Source of the DNA: an uncultured Rhizobiaceae group bacterium
GTDB lineage: Bacteria > Pseudomonadota > Alphaproteobacteria > Rhizobiales > Rhizobiaceae
DNA: 64,000 nucleotides
Direction of reading: 5' to 3'
Assembly: GCA_937930635.1 (NCBI GenBank)
Contig: CALHCF010000009.1
Coordinates: forward strand, 318,702-382,701
Shown: positions 9,801 to 18,968 of the stretch, one piece after another
Position numbering within the stretch: the first letter of the stretch is position 1
Layout of the letters: each line of letters opens with the position of its first letter
The notes under the pieces: model-generated
What the model was told of the DNA's origin: nothing
Databases searched by the model: none
What the model saw: only the letters and a program-made list of their open reading frames with translations
Made by a program: the position numbers and the translations under genes

Positions 9801-10361
9801 CTGATCAATATCCGTGATCGCGACGCTTTCCAGTTCCAGTCCGTTTTTGTCGAGGCCTTCCTGCGCAGCTTCCCTCACGCGGTTGACGTAGAGGTTTCGT
9901 TGCTCGTGCAGTTCCTGCATCGTCATTTCGGATGCCACCGAGCGCATAGCTGATACAAATTTACCCGAAAGCAGCGAATGGATACGTTCAGGTTCCAGCG
10001 TCCGGCGGCCGAGGGTTGCACCGGCCAAAGAGACCGCGGATCTCGATTGAGCCACCCGCACATAGAATTCTGCATCAACATCGACACGCATACGATCCTT
10101 GGTGATCAGAGCGTTTTCCCTGTCGCGCACGACTTCCATCTGCAGGGTGTTCATATTGACCGGAGTGATGTCGTGGATGATCGGCCAAACAAATGCACCA
10201 CCGTCAATCACCACTTTTTCGCCAAGAAACCCGGTCCGCACAAAAGCGACTTCTTTGGTCGAGCGGCGATACAGCCAGTTCATCACCCAATAGAGGATGA
10301 AGATGACGATTACGGCGAGTATGAGCCACAGGACGAGTTGTCCGATGAATTCTCCGGTCAT
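6882..10361 (-). CDS. Giant flotillin-like SPFH protein with hendecad-repeat rod
   Basis: The likely start is ATG 10361 behind GGGGAGGAAAC, giving 1159 residues; an upstream in-frame start at 10481 would lie inside the neighbouring gene. A transmembrane helix (about 9-31) is followed by an SPFH/band 7 domain (about 34-210). From residue 289 to about 937 the sequence falls into uninterrupted 11-residue units, typically E-A-x-E-x-A-R-I-A-x-E, grouped mostly in fours (44 residues). A flotillin-like C-terminal region (about 940-1050), a glycine-rich linker and a charged Lys-rich tail follow. Ordinary flotillins are about 450-700 residues, so this rod is greatly enlarged. It is embedded in the hydroxylase/transporter operon, 20 bases after the PEP-hydrolase-like gene. 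The role is presumably a membrane scaffold. Confidence 0.87.
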   Translation of the reverse strand: MTGEFIGQLVLWLILAVIVIFILYWVMNWLYRRSTKEVAFVRTGFLGEKVVIDGGAFVWPIIHDITPVNMNTLQMEVVRDRENALITKDRMRVDVDAEFYVRVAQSRSAVSLAGATLGRRTLEPERIHSLLSGKFVSAMRSVASEMTMQELHEQRNLYVNRVREAAQEGLDKNGLELESVAITDIDQTDIEYFNPSNTFDAEGLTTVIETIEERRKLRNDIEQDAMIRIRSRNLEAEKQALEIERESEEARLEQEREVEFRRAQQRAELTRERAERDKDAETANITSREAIETARITNERQISEARIASEREIRQLEIERQKVIDEAEIKTKEQIEKARISQEKNLTEERIKTQQLTDAADIAAKEAIEKARIAQERTITEARIAKDQETQSRDIERQRTVDAADIEAREATERARIALDRSLSEARIEFEENTKQLEIARNLTIQQAEIESREASEKLRIAQETVINAERISSDKATRKLEIERQKALEEAEIASQEAIEAARIAREKALSAQRITSEQETRALEIQRQRVLEEATIEAREVTDATRIAQEERIRSLEIARNQAIDESEIASREAVEKARIAQEMQLSFERIASREKTDEREVSRQAALDASQIAAKEATEAKRIAQEKATAAERIAFEKATRELEIERNEALDQAEVSARESVEAARIAQEKKLAVQRIESEEATKEREVRREKALREAEIAADEATEAARIAKEKKVAAERIAYEQDMREREIARNRTVDAASISAEAEIKAARISEEGKTRAREIEKDAEIRSRQIERDEAIESAEISSRRLVEQMRIEKEQETTREKIARDETIRTLEIDRNKAIDAAQIAADEAVEAARVAKEKVLDAERIVAEQEVEAVKIERRKKIEQLEIARLQALREAEIASKEEIERAQIASERGLDEARISHQTERRRLEVEREKNVQTAEMDKAIELYKKSLDESAAAAESENARVRAIEASERAKTVEATGSAERERSVDVVKAEKEAAEKRIAAEAEKVRAAVEAEAQKLINEAENVLTDEARHSLFKRKMLEHVEGIVAASAKPLEKINDIKIMQLGGSGTKGLEWTGGGDGPVNGGGGGGSASPTDEVMNSALRYRVQAPMVDSLLSDIGIDGSNVASSSIFRDASDMTRATSEAKRLKASKNDEKSGGGKK
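7551..9497 (-). repeat. Coding hendecad repeats, period a multiple of 33 bp (mostly 132 bp)
   Basis: Within the flotillin gene about 59 units of 11 codons follow one another without a break of register (protein residues 289-937). They group into superunits of mostly 44 residues, with two of 33 and one of 55. Each superunit starts with a block like EAxExARIAQE. DNA identity between units is low to moderate, so the repeats are old or selected at protein level. An 11-residue period is typical of right-handed, nearly straight coiled coils, as in other SPFH and vault proteins. Confidence 0.85.
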
Positions 10362-10381
10362 GCTTGTTTCCTCCCCGGCCG

Positions 10382-11215
10382 TTAGCTGCGGCCGATCTCC
10401 TTGAATTTTCGCGTCTGTTCGGTAAGCGCCACTTCGGTCGGGAGGCGCTCCATCGATGATGCGCCGTAAAACCCGTGACAATATTTGGTATTTTTCAAAA
10501 CGAAGTCGGCATCATCCGGCATCGCCACCGGCCCGCCGTGAACCAGGACGATGGCATCCGGATTTACTGCCAACGCTGCTTCTGCCCATTCATCGGTAAG
10601 GCGTGGCGCTTCCTCAAGCGTGCAGCCCGTCTCAGCTCCGATCGAACCACCTGTGGTCAGACCAAGATGCACAACAATGATATCGGCCCCGGCTTTGGCC
10701 ATGGCCGTCGCATCATCGGCTGAAAAGACATAAGGTGTGGTCAGCATGTCTTTGTCGTGAGCCATTTTCACCACATCAATTTCCAACTGATATGACATGC
10801 CGGTCTCTTCCAGATTGGCCCGGAAGGTGCCGTCAATCAGTCCCACGGTCGGAAAGTTCTGGATACCCGAGAAGCCGGCTGCCTTGATGTCATCAAGAAA
10901 CCTGTCCATCAGTCGAAAAGGGTCGGATGCGCAAACGCCGGCGAGCACAGGCGTTTTTTTGACCACCGGCAGAACCTCGCCCGCCATCTCCATCACCACA
11001 CCGTTGGCATCACCATAAGGCATCAACCCAGCCAGCGAACCACGGCCCGCCATGCGATAGCGACCCGAATTATAAATCACGATGAGGTCTATGCCGCCTT
11101 CTTCTTCGCACTTTGCGGACAGGCCAGTACCCGCACCGCCACCTATAATCGGCTCACCTTTGTCGCGCATGGCACGGTATTTTTTCATTAGTTCCGAGCG
11201 GTCGAACATGCTCAC
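10382..11215 (-). CDS. Phosphoenolpyruvate hydrolase-like TIM-barrel protein
   Basis: This 277-residue protein belongs to the PEP-hydrolase/TIM-barrel signal-transduction-like family. It contains [14 protein letters not shown] near residue 22, [35 protein letters not shown] and VLVHGGP. The biochemical role of the family is poorly known; it is related to phosphoenolpyruvate mutase-type barrels. It often accompanies Tm-1-like proteins, as here. Start choice: GTG 11215 overlaps the previous stop, but ATG 11209 lies 10 bases from an AGGAG and is equally plausible. It is part of the long minus-strand operon. Confidence 0.82.
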   Translation of the reverse strand: MSMFDRSELMKKYRAMRDKGEPIIGGGAGTGLSAKCEEEGGIDLIVIYNSGRYRMAGRGSLAGLMPYGDANGVVMEMAGEVLPVVKKTPVLAGVCASDPFRLMDRFLDDIKAAGFSGIQNFPTVGLIDGTFRANLEETGMSYQLEIDVVKMAHDKDMLTTPYVFSADDATAMAKAGADIIVVHLGLTTGGSIGAETGCTLEEAPRLTDEWAEAALAVNPDAIVLVHGGPVAMPDDADFVLKNTKYCHGFYGASSMERLPTEVALTEQTRKFKEIGRS

Positions 11216-13410
11216 AAAACTCCTGCTCTGCTGGTTGTTGCGGCTCCAAAAAATCCCCTGAACGCGGAAATCACGGTTTGGGAAAATTCCGGATCATTGA
11301 TGTTATGCGGCACGCGGATGAGTTGCCGGCCTGATGTCTGCCGCACTGTTTCCTCAAGCGCCTTGAACAGGGCGGCATCGGCTGCCGGGTCATGGAAAGC
11401 CTGCCCAGGGGCATCGAGAAGCGACACGCCGCCTTCCGTCAGGTAGAAGCGAACCGGTCCTGTCATTTCGTTGAGCCGCTCGCCAATCCAGCGGCCCATA
11501 CGATCATTTTCCTCAACCGTGGTGCGCATCAGTGTCACCTGCGGGTTGTGCTCGTAAAACAGACGATCCTTATATTTGGCGGGGACCGTTTCAGGTGGTC
11601 CAAAGTTCACCATATCGAGTGCGCCACAGGAGCCGATATAGGGTTGGCCAGAGCGAATGGAGGCGCCGAACCGGTCTTCCGTTGCAGCAAACACACCACC
11701 GGCGATCATGTCGCAGACTTCTGTAGTGGTCACATCGATGACAGCCGACAACATGCCGCTGTCCACGAGTTTTTCCATGGAACGTCCGCCAACGCCGGTG
11801 GCATGAAAGACAAGACAATCGAAGTCTTTTTCCAGATCTGCCGTAATCTGCTGCACACAAGGTGTCGTCACACCAAACATGGTGAGGCCGATAGCCGGCT
11901 TATCCAGGATCTTCTCTGCCGGGCGCGCTGACATTCGCGCCTTTGCCATTCCACCCAGGGCGTGGGCACCGTTGCCCAGGACTTCGCGGGTGATCGTATT
12001 GATACCCTGAACATCGGCAACGGAATGAAGCATGAGTATATCGGATGGTCCGACATATTTTTCGACATCGCCGGAGGCGACCGTCGAGATCATCACTTTG
12101 GGAACACCAACCGGCAGGGCACGCATGGCGGGCGTTGCGAGCGCCGTGCCGCCTGAACCACCTGCCGATATCACGCCTGCAACATTGGTTTGTTGCACCA
12201 TCCAGCGTTCAAACGCTTCCGTCATGCCTGCCACGGCCGTACCCCGGTCACCGGTGAAAACACCTGAAGCCCCGCGAGGGTGAAAACCGGCAACAGCGTG
12301 GGGCGGCACTTCCGTGCCCGACGGCTTGCCGCTGGTCGACAAATCCACCGTCTGGACATTGAGATTGTAGGTTTTAATGATGTCTCGGATGAAGCGCAGT
12401 TCTGTGCCCTTGGTATCCATGGTTCCCACGACGAGAACACGCGTTCCCTGCCCCTGGATACGCGCTGCGAGCGGTTCAACCCTGGATGATGCATCCGAAC
12501 GCACGGCCTCGGTGACGGTGCGTGCATTTCCCTCAATCACCCGTACCGGCACCGGGGCTGACCATCGGTTCGGTATGGCGGGGTTTGAAACGTAGATGCG
12601 CGTCGGTCCATCGTCTTTCGCCGGTCCTGTATCCTCGACGGCGTGCTGAACCTGCCCGCTTTCGGGCGTTTCATCATGGGCGTGTCGCCCAACACCCAGC
12701 ATGGCCTGCTGCAAATCCCGGTCTGCCGCCAGCAACCCGGCTTCCATGACCCGGTTGATGCGACCATTGACCATGATGGCAACCTGCTCGGATATCGACG
12801 TGGCAACACCGATATTCTGCTCGATCACCAAAACGTCGATTTCGCCCTCCTGACCCAGCCGGATCAGCATGTCGGCAACTTGGTTGACGATAACCGGAGC
12901 AAGCCCTTCGGTCGGCTCATCCATCACCAGAAGTTTGGGGTTCAGCAGGAGGGCACGGGCGATAGCAAGCATCTGTTGCTCGCCACCCGACAGTTGTCCG
13001 CCACCGTTTGACTTGCGTTCAGCCAGCCTGGGAAAAGTTGAGTAAATGCGCTCAATTGTCCAAGCTCCGCCCTTCCGGGCAACCAGCCTGAGGTGTTCAT
13101 CAACCGTCAAAGATGGCCACAACCGACGACCCTGCGGGACATAGCCGATGCCCGAACGCGCAATTTCTGATGACCCCATGCCGACTATCGACTGACCATT
13201 GAAGCTGATCGTACCGGATGCGGCTGGCTCCAACCCCATGATGGCCTTGCAAAGCGTTGTCTTGCCCATGCCGTTGCGGCCAACGACAGACAGGACACCA
13301 TGGTTCAATGTCAGGTTCACACCCTGCAGAGCATGTGATTGACCATAGTAGACGTTCAGGTCTTTCACTTCGAGGGTAGGAGTGCCCTGTTGGGGAGCGG
13401 ATCTACTCAT
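11212..13410 (-). CDS. LivF-type ABC ATPase fused to Tm-1-like (UPF0261) domain
   Basis: This 732-residue protein joins two domains. Residues 1 to about 235 form a LivF-type ABC ATPase with Walker [10 protein letters not shown], signature LSGGEQQM and Walker [12 protein letters not shown]. After a linker of about 70 residues, residues from about 305 to 720 match the Tm-1-like/UPF0261 family, beginning [17 protein letters not shown] and including [13 protein letters not shown]. Tm-1-like domains bind nucleotide; the tomato homologue inhibits a viral replicase, but the bacterial role is unclear. The gene overlaps LivG by 8 bases and the PEP-hydrolase-like gene by 4. The single reading frame shows a true fusion, so transport ATPase and Tm-1 domain are obligatorily together. 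Confidence 0.9.
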   Translation of the reverse strand: MSRSAPQQGTPTLEVKDLNVYYGQSHALQGVNLTLNHGVLSVVGRNGMGKTTLCKAIMGLEPAASGTISFNGQSIVGMGSSEIARSGIGYVPQGRRLWPSLTVDEHLRLVARKGGAWTIERIYSTFPRLAERKSNGGGQLSGGEQQMLAIARALLLNPKLLVMDEPTEGLAPVIVNQVADMLIRLGQEGEIDVLVIEQNIGVATSISEQVAIMVNGRINRVMEAGLLAADRDLQQAMLGVGRHAHDETPESGQVQHAVEDTGPAKDDGPTRIYVSNPAIPNRWSAPVPVRVIEGNARTVTEAVRSDASSRVEPLAARIQGQGTRVLVVGTMDTKGTELRFIRDIIKTYNLNVQTVDLSTSGKPSGTEVPPHAVAGFHPRGASGVFTGDRGTAVAGMTEAFERWMVQQTNVAGVISAGGSGGTALATPAMRALPVGVPKVMISTVASGDVEKYVGPSDILMLHSVADVQGINTITREVLGNGAHALGGMAKARMSARPAEKILDKPAIGLTMFGVTTPCVQQITADLEKDFDCLVFHATGVGGRSMEKLVDSGMLSAVIDVTTTEVCDMIAGGVFAATEDRFGASIRSGQPYIGSCGALDMVNFGPPETVPAKYKDRLFYEHNPQVTLMRTTVEENDRMGRWIGERLNEMTGPVRFYLTEGGVSLLDAPGQAFHDPAADAALFKALEETVRQTSGRQLIRVPHNINDPEFSQTVISAFRGFFGAATTSRAGVL

Positions 13411-14209
13411 CTCCGCCTCCCAGATAAAGCGCCTGTACTTCCGGGTCTTCTTCGATTTCGGCGGGTTTGCCTTCCTTGAAGATGCGCCCGTTATGCATCA
13501 TCGTCACGCTCTCGGAGACGCGCAGGGCGACATCCATGTCATGTTCGATGATGATATAGCCCATGTGCCCTGGAAGGCCGGTGAGGATTTCGATGAGCTC
13601 CGAACGTTCGGTGGGAGAGAGACCTGCAGCCGGCTCATCAAACAAAATGAAACGCGGCGCTCCCGAAAGCGCCATGGCTATTTCGAGCTGACGTTGCTGT
13701 CCGTAGGAAAGATTGGCAACTATCGTATCCTTCACATCGTCGAGATGCACGACACGAACGAGGTCCTCTGCAGTCGCCATCAAAGCATCATTTCGGTGCG
13801 GCCGGATGAAGGAGAAGCGGCCCCGCGAAACGCCACGGCAGGCAAGGTAGATATTGTCGAGAACCGTCAGACCGGTGAAAAGCAGTGAAATCTGATAGGT
13901 GCGGCGCAAGCCACGGCGAATCCGTTCATGGGCTGCAAACTCCGTAACATCCTCACCAAAAAAGCGTACCGTACCGGTGGTGGGCAAAAAGTCGCCGGTG
14001 ATACAATTGAACAGTGTTGTCTTTCCGGCACCGTTTGAACCCAGCACTGCGCGGCGCTCACCCGGAGCCACCGAGATCGTGATGTCGCTCAGCGCCGCGA
14101 GCGCACCAAAGAGTTTGGACACACCGCGCAGTTCCAGCGCATTGGCCGTGCCGGTTGCGTTGAGACGTTCGGCAACGCTGGCCGGAGCTTCAGCAACAAG
14201 CGTGTTCAT
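13403..14209 (-). CDS. Branched-chain amino acid-type ABC transporter ATPase, LivG-like
   Basis: This 268-residue ABC ATPase has Walker A GSNGAGKTT, signature LSYGQQRQLE (a LivG-type variant) and Walker B FILFDEPAAGLS. The C-terminal helix typical of LivG, MHNGRIFKEGKPAEIEEDPEV, identifies the subfamily. It energises import together with the LivF-Tm-1 fusion. The start overlaps LivM by 4 bases. The real substrate need not be an amino acid: this HAAT family also carries aromatic acids, urea and amides. Confidence 0.92.
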   Translation of the reverse strand: MNTLVAEAPASVAERLNATGTANALELRGVSKLFGALAALSDITISVAPGERRAVLGSNGAGKTTLFNCITGDFLPTTGTVRFFGEDVTEFAAHERIRRGLRRTYQISLLFTGLTVLDNIYLACRGVSRGRFSFIRPHRNDALMATAEDLVRVVHLDDVKDTIVANLSYGQQRQLEIAMALSGAPRFILFDEPAAGLSPTERSELIEILTGLPGHMGYIIIEHDMDVALRVSESVTMMHNGRIFKEGKPAEIEEDPEVQALYLGGGDE

Positions 14210-15309
14210 GGCGCCCCCTCCCCGCTCTTGCCAAGTAGAGGATCGCGTGTGCGGTATTCGCGCCAGCGCTCCCAGAGACCCAAAATGCCGTCCGGCGAGA
14301 AAAACACGATCAGCAGGAAACTAACCCCAATGAGAAGTTGGAACCGATTTCCGTCAAGACCCATGGAAACGAGGATATCAATCGCAAAGGTCTTCAAAAC
14401 CACGTAGATGAATGCCCCGATAAACGGACCAATGGGTCTTTTGAGACCGCCAATCACCGCCACCACGAGAATGTCGATTACGGGTCCTGTTGCGGCTGTT
14501 CCAGGAGAGATTTGAGCGAACTGCCAGACATTCAGGATACCGGCAACGGCGGCGATAAGTGCTGCAAACGCATAGGCGGCGATACGATGGGCATTGACGC
14601 TGAAACCTAATGCCGCCATACGGCGCGGATTATCCCGGACACCCTGCAACGCCAATCCGAACGGTGCCCGCGACACGTATAGCACTGCTAAAAACGAGAC
14701 TGTGGCCCAAAACAGTGTCAGATAGTAGAGCGCCTTTGGACCGCGCCAGTCCACACCAAAGAGCTGAGGTGGCAGGACGCCGTTGAACCCGGAAAATCCG
14801 TTGAACAAGACATAATTCTGGCGCGTGAAGTAGAAAAAGGCGGAAGCAATCGCCAGTGTGATCATGATCGTGTAGATGCCTTCGGTGCGCACTGCGAGTG
14901 CACCGACCGCCGTTCCAAAAAGAACAGCAAGAACAAGCGCGAGCGGTATTGATGTCCACCACGGCCAACCCAGCGAAATTGCGGTGATCGCGCTCGTTCC
15001 AAAAATCGCAATCATGTATCCGGCGAAGGCCGCAATCGTCATCTGAACCAGCGAAACCATGCCGCCATAGCCTGCAAGGAACATCAGCGACAAAGCAATC
15101 ATGCCAATGATGAAGGCACGGCCAAAAATCTGATCAAGTGTGAAATCGGAAGCTATGGCGGGCATGATCAAGAGCAGGATACCAAGCAACCAATAGGCAC
15201 CCGGAACACGCGCGATCCAGCCTGTTTGGTCTTTAATAACGTCCACCTCAAGCGGGGAAAAGCGCGACTGGGTGACCAGTGGATCGTGGGTTTGTTCGGT
15301 TAGCGCCAT
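14206..15309 (-). CDS. Branched-chain amino acid-type ABC permease, LivM-like
   Basis: This 367-residue integral membrane protein has roughly ten hydrophobic helices and the LivM signature region GVRDNPRRMAALGFSVNAHRIAAYAFAA near residue 234, followed by GPVIDILVVAVIGGLKRPIGPFIGAF. It forms the inner-membrane channel with LivH. The gene is within the liv block, overlapping LivH by 1 base at its start and LivG by 4 bases at its end. Confidence 0.92.
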   Translation of the reverse strand: MALTEQTHDPLVTQSRFSPLEVDVIKDQTGWIARVPGAYWLLGILLLIMPAIASDFTLDQIFGRAFIIGMIALSLMFLAGYGGMVSLVQMTIAAFAGYMIAIFGTSAITAISLGWPWWTSIPLALVLAVLFGTAVGALAVRTEGIYTIMITLAIASAFFYFTRQNYVLFNGFSGFNGVLPPQLFGVDWRGPKALYYLTLFWATVSFLAVLYVSRAPFGLALQGVRDNPRRMAALGFSVNAHRIAAYAFAALIAAVAGILNVWQFAQISPGTAATGPVIDILVVAVIGGLKRPIGPFIGAFIYVVLKTFAIDILVSMGLDGNRFQLLIGVSFLLIVFFSPDGILGLWERWREYRTRDPLLGKSGEGAP

Positions 15310-16325
15310 CAGCCCGTCTTTCCCATCAGGCCCTGTGGCCGGAAGGCCAGTACCACCACCATAATCAGGAAGGTGAGGACCACCGCATAGGTTGGGAAAT
15401 ATACGGAGCCGATCTGTTCAGCGAGACCGATGATCAGCGCGCCGATGGCTGCTCCGGTGATCGATCCCATCCCGCCGACAATCACCACAACAAGCGAGGC
15501 GAGCAGGAAACGAATGTCTTCACCCGGCGCAATGGTCTGGAACGTTCCCCCCACAACACCGGCGAGACCGGCAAGGCCCGCGCCAAAGGCAAATACGCCG
15601 ACAAAGACCAGTTGAATGCGCGCGCCGGTGGCTGACAACATCTCGCGATCATCCACACCAGCGCGTATCAGCATGCCCACCTGTGTCTTGTTCAAAAGCA
15701 CCCACATGGCGACACCGATGGCCACAGCAGCTGCGAACATGACCAGACGCACAATGGGATATTTCATGAAGATCAACTCACCGCTGGAACGCTTCACACC
15801 GGTTACGAAAAATGTCTCGACCGGACCGCTCAGCCATTGCGGCGGGGTGATGTTGTAGAAATCGCCGCCCACACCCCACAGCATCAAATCGGCCATCACA
15901 ATGGATATGCCAATGGTAACGAGCGTCTGCTTGAGGTCGTCTCCCTCCATACGCCGAAAGACGAATATCTGGAGCAATACGCCTAATGCACCAACGATGA
16001 TGAACGCAACCGGAAAAGCGAGAAGCCAGTAGCCCGTGCTGGAAGTAATCCAGTAGCCGATGTAACCACCAAGCAGAAACAGGGAACCATGGGCCAGGTT
16101 GACATTGCGCATGAGCCCGAAAATCAGGGTGAAGCCGCTGGCAACGAGGAAATAGAGCCCGCCAAGTGTAATACCGTTGAAGACCGCGTTGAGGAAAACC
16201 TTCTTGCGGCCAATGAGGTCTTTGAGCCATTCCGGCCAAACCGCGAAGACCATCCAGATAAAAAACGCCACCACGACAAAAATGATAACGGACCAGAATG
16301 GGTGACGATCAAAAAACTTTCTCAT
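15309..16325 (-). CDS. Branched-chain amino acid-type ABC permease, LivH-like
   Basis: This 338-residue LivH-type permease has an unusually long N-terminal hydrophobic segment (about residues 10-28) ahead of the usual core, which begins FNGITLGGLYFLVASGFTLIFG. The family loop RAGVDDREMLSATGA lies near residue 220. It starts at ATG 16325, about 170 bases downstream of the AraC gene's probable terminator, so it may have its own promoter in 16326-16494. It is the first of the liv structural genes after the regulator. Confidence 0.92.
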   Translation of the reverse strand: MRKFFDRHPFWSVIIFVVVAFFIWMVFAVWPEWLKDLIGRKKVFLNAVFNGITLGGLYFLVASGFTLIFGLMRNVNLAHGSLFLLGGYIGYWITSSTGYWLLAFPVAFIIVGALGVLLQIFVFRRMEGDDLKQTLVTIGISIVMADLMLWGVGGDFYNITPPQWLSGPVETFFVTGVKRSSGELIFMKYPIVRLVMFAAAVAIGVAMWVLLNKTQVGMLIRAGVDDREMLSATGARIQLVFVGVFAFGAGLAGLAGVVGGTFQTIAPGEDIRFLLASLVVVIVGGMGSITGAAIGALIIGLAEQIGSVYFPTYAVVLTFLIMVVVLAFRPQGLMGKTG

Positions 16326-16494
16326 GATGCGACCTTACCAGTCACACCATGTGGTGAGGTTCTCCAAACTCCAGCGACCTTGGCGGCCATATTTCCTCCC
16401 AAAAGCCCATCTCGGCGCGGGCTTGGGTAAATCCTAGGAAAAAAGGCGGGCTGATCACGTACCCCAGAGTATCTTCGAGACTCACATCATCGCC

Positions 16495-16525
16495 AAAAAC
16501 AAACGCACACGCGCACCGCGCCGTG
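16495..16525 (-). terminator. Probable rho-independent terminator after the AraC gene
   Basis: On the minus strand a GC-rich stem (CACGGCGCG pairing with CGCGTGTG through one bulge, loop GTG) lies just after the AraC stop. A T-rich run (TTTGTTTTT) follows. It would separate the AraC unit from livH. Confidence 0.55.
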
Positions 16526-16530
16526 TTCAG

Positions 16531-17358
16531 TCAGGCAATATGTGCCACGCGCCGGTAGTCACTGGGGGGAATGCCGACGTTGGAGGTAAAGAAACGGGTG
16601 AAACTGGCCTGTGATGAGAACCCAAGATCATAACCGATATCGGTCACCGACTTGCGGGTGCTCATCAAATCGTCAATCGCCTGTTCAGCCCGCAGGGTGT
16701 TGAGATAGAGATTTGGCGTAATTCCCATTTGCTTTTTGAAAAGTTTAAAGAAATGGGGCCGCGACAAACCTGACTCTCTTGCCAGCCAGTCGATTTCTAC
16801 ATCATCGACAAATCTTTCCTTCATCAGTCTGAGAGAGCGACGGACCCGGAAATCAAGATAGCGTCTACCCACATGACTGGCGGGGCCAAGGCGCTGCTCA
16901 TCCTGCCAGGTCTGCTCAAAGCACTGTCTGGTGGTTTCAAACAAAAACCCGTCAAAGAGATCTGACCCTTCCTGATCCATTAACAGAGAGGACAACCGCG
17001 TAACCCAATCCTGCACAGGTTTGGTAATTTGGATATCGGAACGCCCGAACGCCAAAGCAAATTCAGCATTCTTGCTGTGCTCCAGAAACCACATCGGCTT
17101 GATATAGAGGGTTAGCGTGAAAAGTGGATTTTCCGGGTCATCCACCGCAAAACTGTGCGGCTCCCATGGGCTGACAGCCACCGCAGAATTCTTGTTGAGA
17201 CGGTAGTCACGATCGCCAACCTGAACACTTCCCAGTCCACCATCGACATAAAAAATAAGATGCGCCTCGCGATGCGCATGCGTGATGATTGGTTTGTTCA
17301 ATTCATAAAGCGCGGCTCTACCAAATGCACCATGATGCACGGAAACAGCTCCACTCAT
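16531..17358 (-). CDS. AraC-family transcriptional regulator
   Basis: The chosen start is ATG 17358 behind GGAGGA, giving 275 residues; an upstream ATG would add 13 residues without a ribosome site. The N-terminal half is a cupin-like sensor domain with THAHREAHLIFYVDG near residue 25. The C-terminal two helix-turn-helix motifs are IDWLARESGLSRPHFFKLFKKQ and the family signature DIGYDLGFSSQASFTRFF near 243-260. It lies between the aldehyde dehydrogenase and the liv transporter genes and probably controls this catabolic block in response to its substrate. The ligand is unknown. Confidence 0.92.
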   Translation of the reverse strand: MSGAVSVHHGAFGRAALYELNKPIITHAHREAHLIFYVDGGLGSVQVGDRDYRLNKNSAVAVSPWEPHSFAVDDPENPLFTLTLYIKPMWFLEHSKNAEFALAFGRSDIQITKPVQDWVTRLSSLLMDQEGSDLFDGFLFETTRQCFEQTWQDEQRLGPASHVGRRYLDFRVRRSLRLMKERFVDDVEIDWLARESGLSRPHFFKLFKKQMGITPNLYLNTLRAEQAIDDLMSTRKSVTDIGYDLGFSSQASFTRFFTSNVGIPPSDYRRVAHIA

Positions 17359-17526
17359 AGTCTTCCTCCACGACAAACCTATGCCTACCCTAAGCATTCC
17401 CCATTCCGATGATCGGCCCCACGATCATAAGACGTCAAGACTTAGAGTTCAGGAAAAAGACTCTGTGTTACGCCAGCGATCCGAGTTTTGCGCCCTGCGC
17501 GTCACCTGAATCATGCCCGATTCTGA

Positions 17527-18966
17527 TCAGGGCCGAACATAAGCCGTCTTCACAACGGTAAAGAATTCAACCGCATAACGCCCCTGTTCCCGTGAACCAA
17601 GACTGGAACCTTTGGTGCCTCCAAAAGGAACATGATAATCCACGCCGGCCGTCGGCAGGTTCACCATAACCATACCTGCCCGCGCATTCGCCCTGAAATG
17701 GGAGGCATATTTAAGACTGGTGGTGCAGATGCCTGCACTCAGACCAAACTCGGTATCATTGGCAACGGACAAAGCCTCGTCATAGTCGCGAACCCTTATT
17801 ACCGAGGCGACCGGGCCAAAGATTTCCTCACGATTGATCGTCATTTGCGGGGTCGTGTCAGTTACCAGAGCGGGGGTGAAATAAAATCCGGGCGTTGCGC
17901 GCGAAACATGCTCGCCACCCTGGCGGATATTGCCACCCTCACGTCTTGCGATTTCGATATAACGCATGTCCTGCTGCAACTGAGCCTCATCAACAACGGG
18001 ACCAATGTCCGTTCCCTCGGCGAGCGCATTGTCTACGTTGAGGCCGCGCATGCGTTCAAGAACAGCTTCAACAAAACGATTGTGAATACCTTCGGTAACA
18101 ATCAACCGTGATGAGGCGGTACATCGCTGGCCGGTTGAAAAGAATGCGCCATTAACAGCCGCGTCCACCGCAACATCAAGATCACAATCATCAAGCACCA
18201 CAAACGGGTTCTTGCCGCCCATCTCCAGTTGCAGCCTGCGCATGTGTTTGGCGCAGGCCGCCGCAACTCGCGCACCGGTGGCTTGTGAACCCGTAAATGT
18301 GATTGCATTTATCCGGGGGTCATCCAACATGGCCTGTCCGACTTCAGAGCCGGGTCCATAGACGTTATTAAAGACACCGGCTGGCACCCCGGCGCGTTGC
18401 AAAATATCCGTCAGTTCCCAGGCACAGCCGGGAACAAGTTCTGCCGGTTTAAACACCACCGTATTTCCAAAACACAATGCCGGGGCGATTTTCCAGGCAG
18501 GTATCGCGATGGGAAAGTTCCACGGCGTGATGATGCCGACAACGCCAACAGGTTCGCGGGTAATGTCCACTTCGATACCGGGGCGCACGGATGCAAGTTT
18601 TTCACCGGATATTCGCAAGGCCTCACCGGCAAAAAATTTGAAGATGTGCCCGGCCCGCGCAGTCTCAGCCACACCCTCAGGCCTTGTCTTGCCTTCCTCC
18701 TGCGCCAAAAGCGCGCCAAGTTCCTCTTTGCGGGCCAGCAATTCATTACCAACTCTGTCGAGAATATCATGACGTAGCTGCGGCGATGCCGCTGTCCATC
18801 CCGGAGCTGCCTCCGTGGCGGCTGTGATAGCCGACCTAGTGTCATGAACACCGGCCCGGTCGTAAACCGCGATGACATCATTGGTGTTGGAAGGGTTGAT
18901 ATTTTCGCTACCGGCGGCTGCGCTTTGCCAGACGCCGTTTATCAAAAGGGGTTTGCGATCCATCAT
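17527..18966 (-). CDS. Aldehyde dehydrogenase (NAD(P)-dependent)
   Basis: This 479-residue protein is a full-length aldehyde dehydrogenase. Visible elements are the cofactor segment GIITPWNFPIAIPAWK, the Rossmann turn FTGSQATG, the catalytic glutamate in LEMGGKNP and the catalytic cysteine in GQRCTASSR. The C-terminal NLPTAGVDYHVPFGG resembles ketoglutarate-semialdehyde/vanillin-type subfamilies. It starts 3 bases after the stop of the iron-type alcohol dehydrogenase, so alcohol-to-aldehyde-to-acid conversion is a plausible joint role. The actual substrate cannot be read from sequence. Confidence 0.93.
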   Translation of the reverse strand: MMDRKPLLINGVWQSAAAGSENINPSNTNDVIAVYDRAGVHDTRSAITAATEAAPGWTAASPQLRHDILDRVGNELLARKEELGALLAQEEGKTRPEGVAETARAGHIFKFFAGEALRISGEKLASVRPGIEVDITREPVGVVGIITPWNFPIAIPAWKIAPALCFGNTVVFKPAELVPGCAWELTDILQRAGVPAGVFNNVYGPGSEVGQAMLDDPRINAITFTGSQATGARVAAACAKHMRRLQLEMGGKNPFVVLDDCDLDVAVDAAVNGAFFSTGQRCTASSRLIVTEGIHNRFVEAVLERMRGLNVDNALAEGTDIGPVVDEAQLQQDMRYIEIARREGGNIRQGGEHVSRATPGFYFTPALVTDTTPQMTINREEIFGPVASVIRVRDYDEALSVANDTEFGLSAGICTTSLKYASHFRANARAGMVMVNLPTAGVDYHVPFGGTKGSSLGSREQGRYAVEFFTVVKTAYVRP

Positions 18967-18968
18967 TT

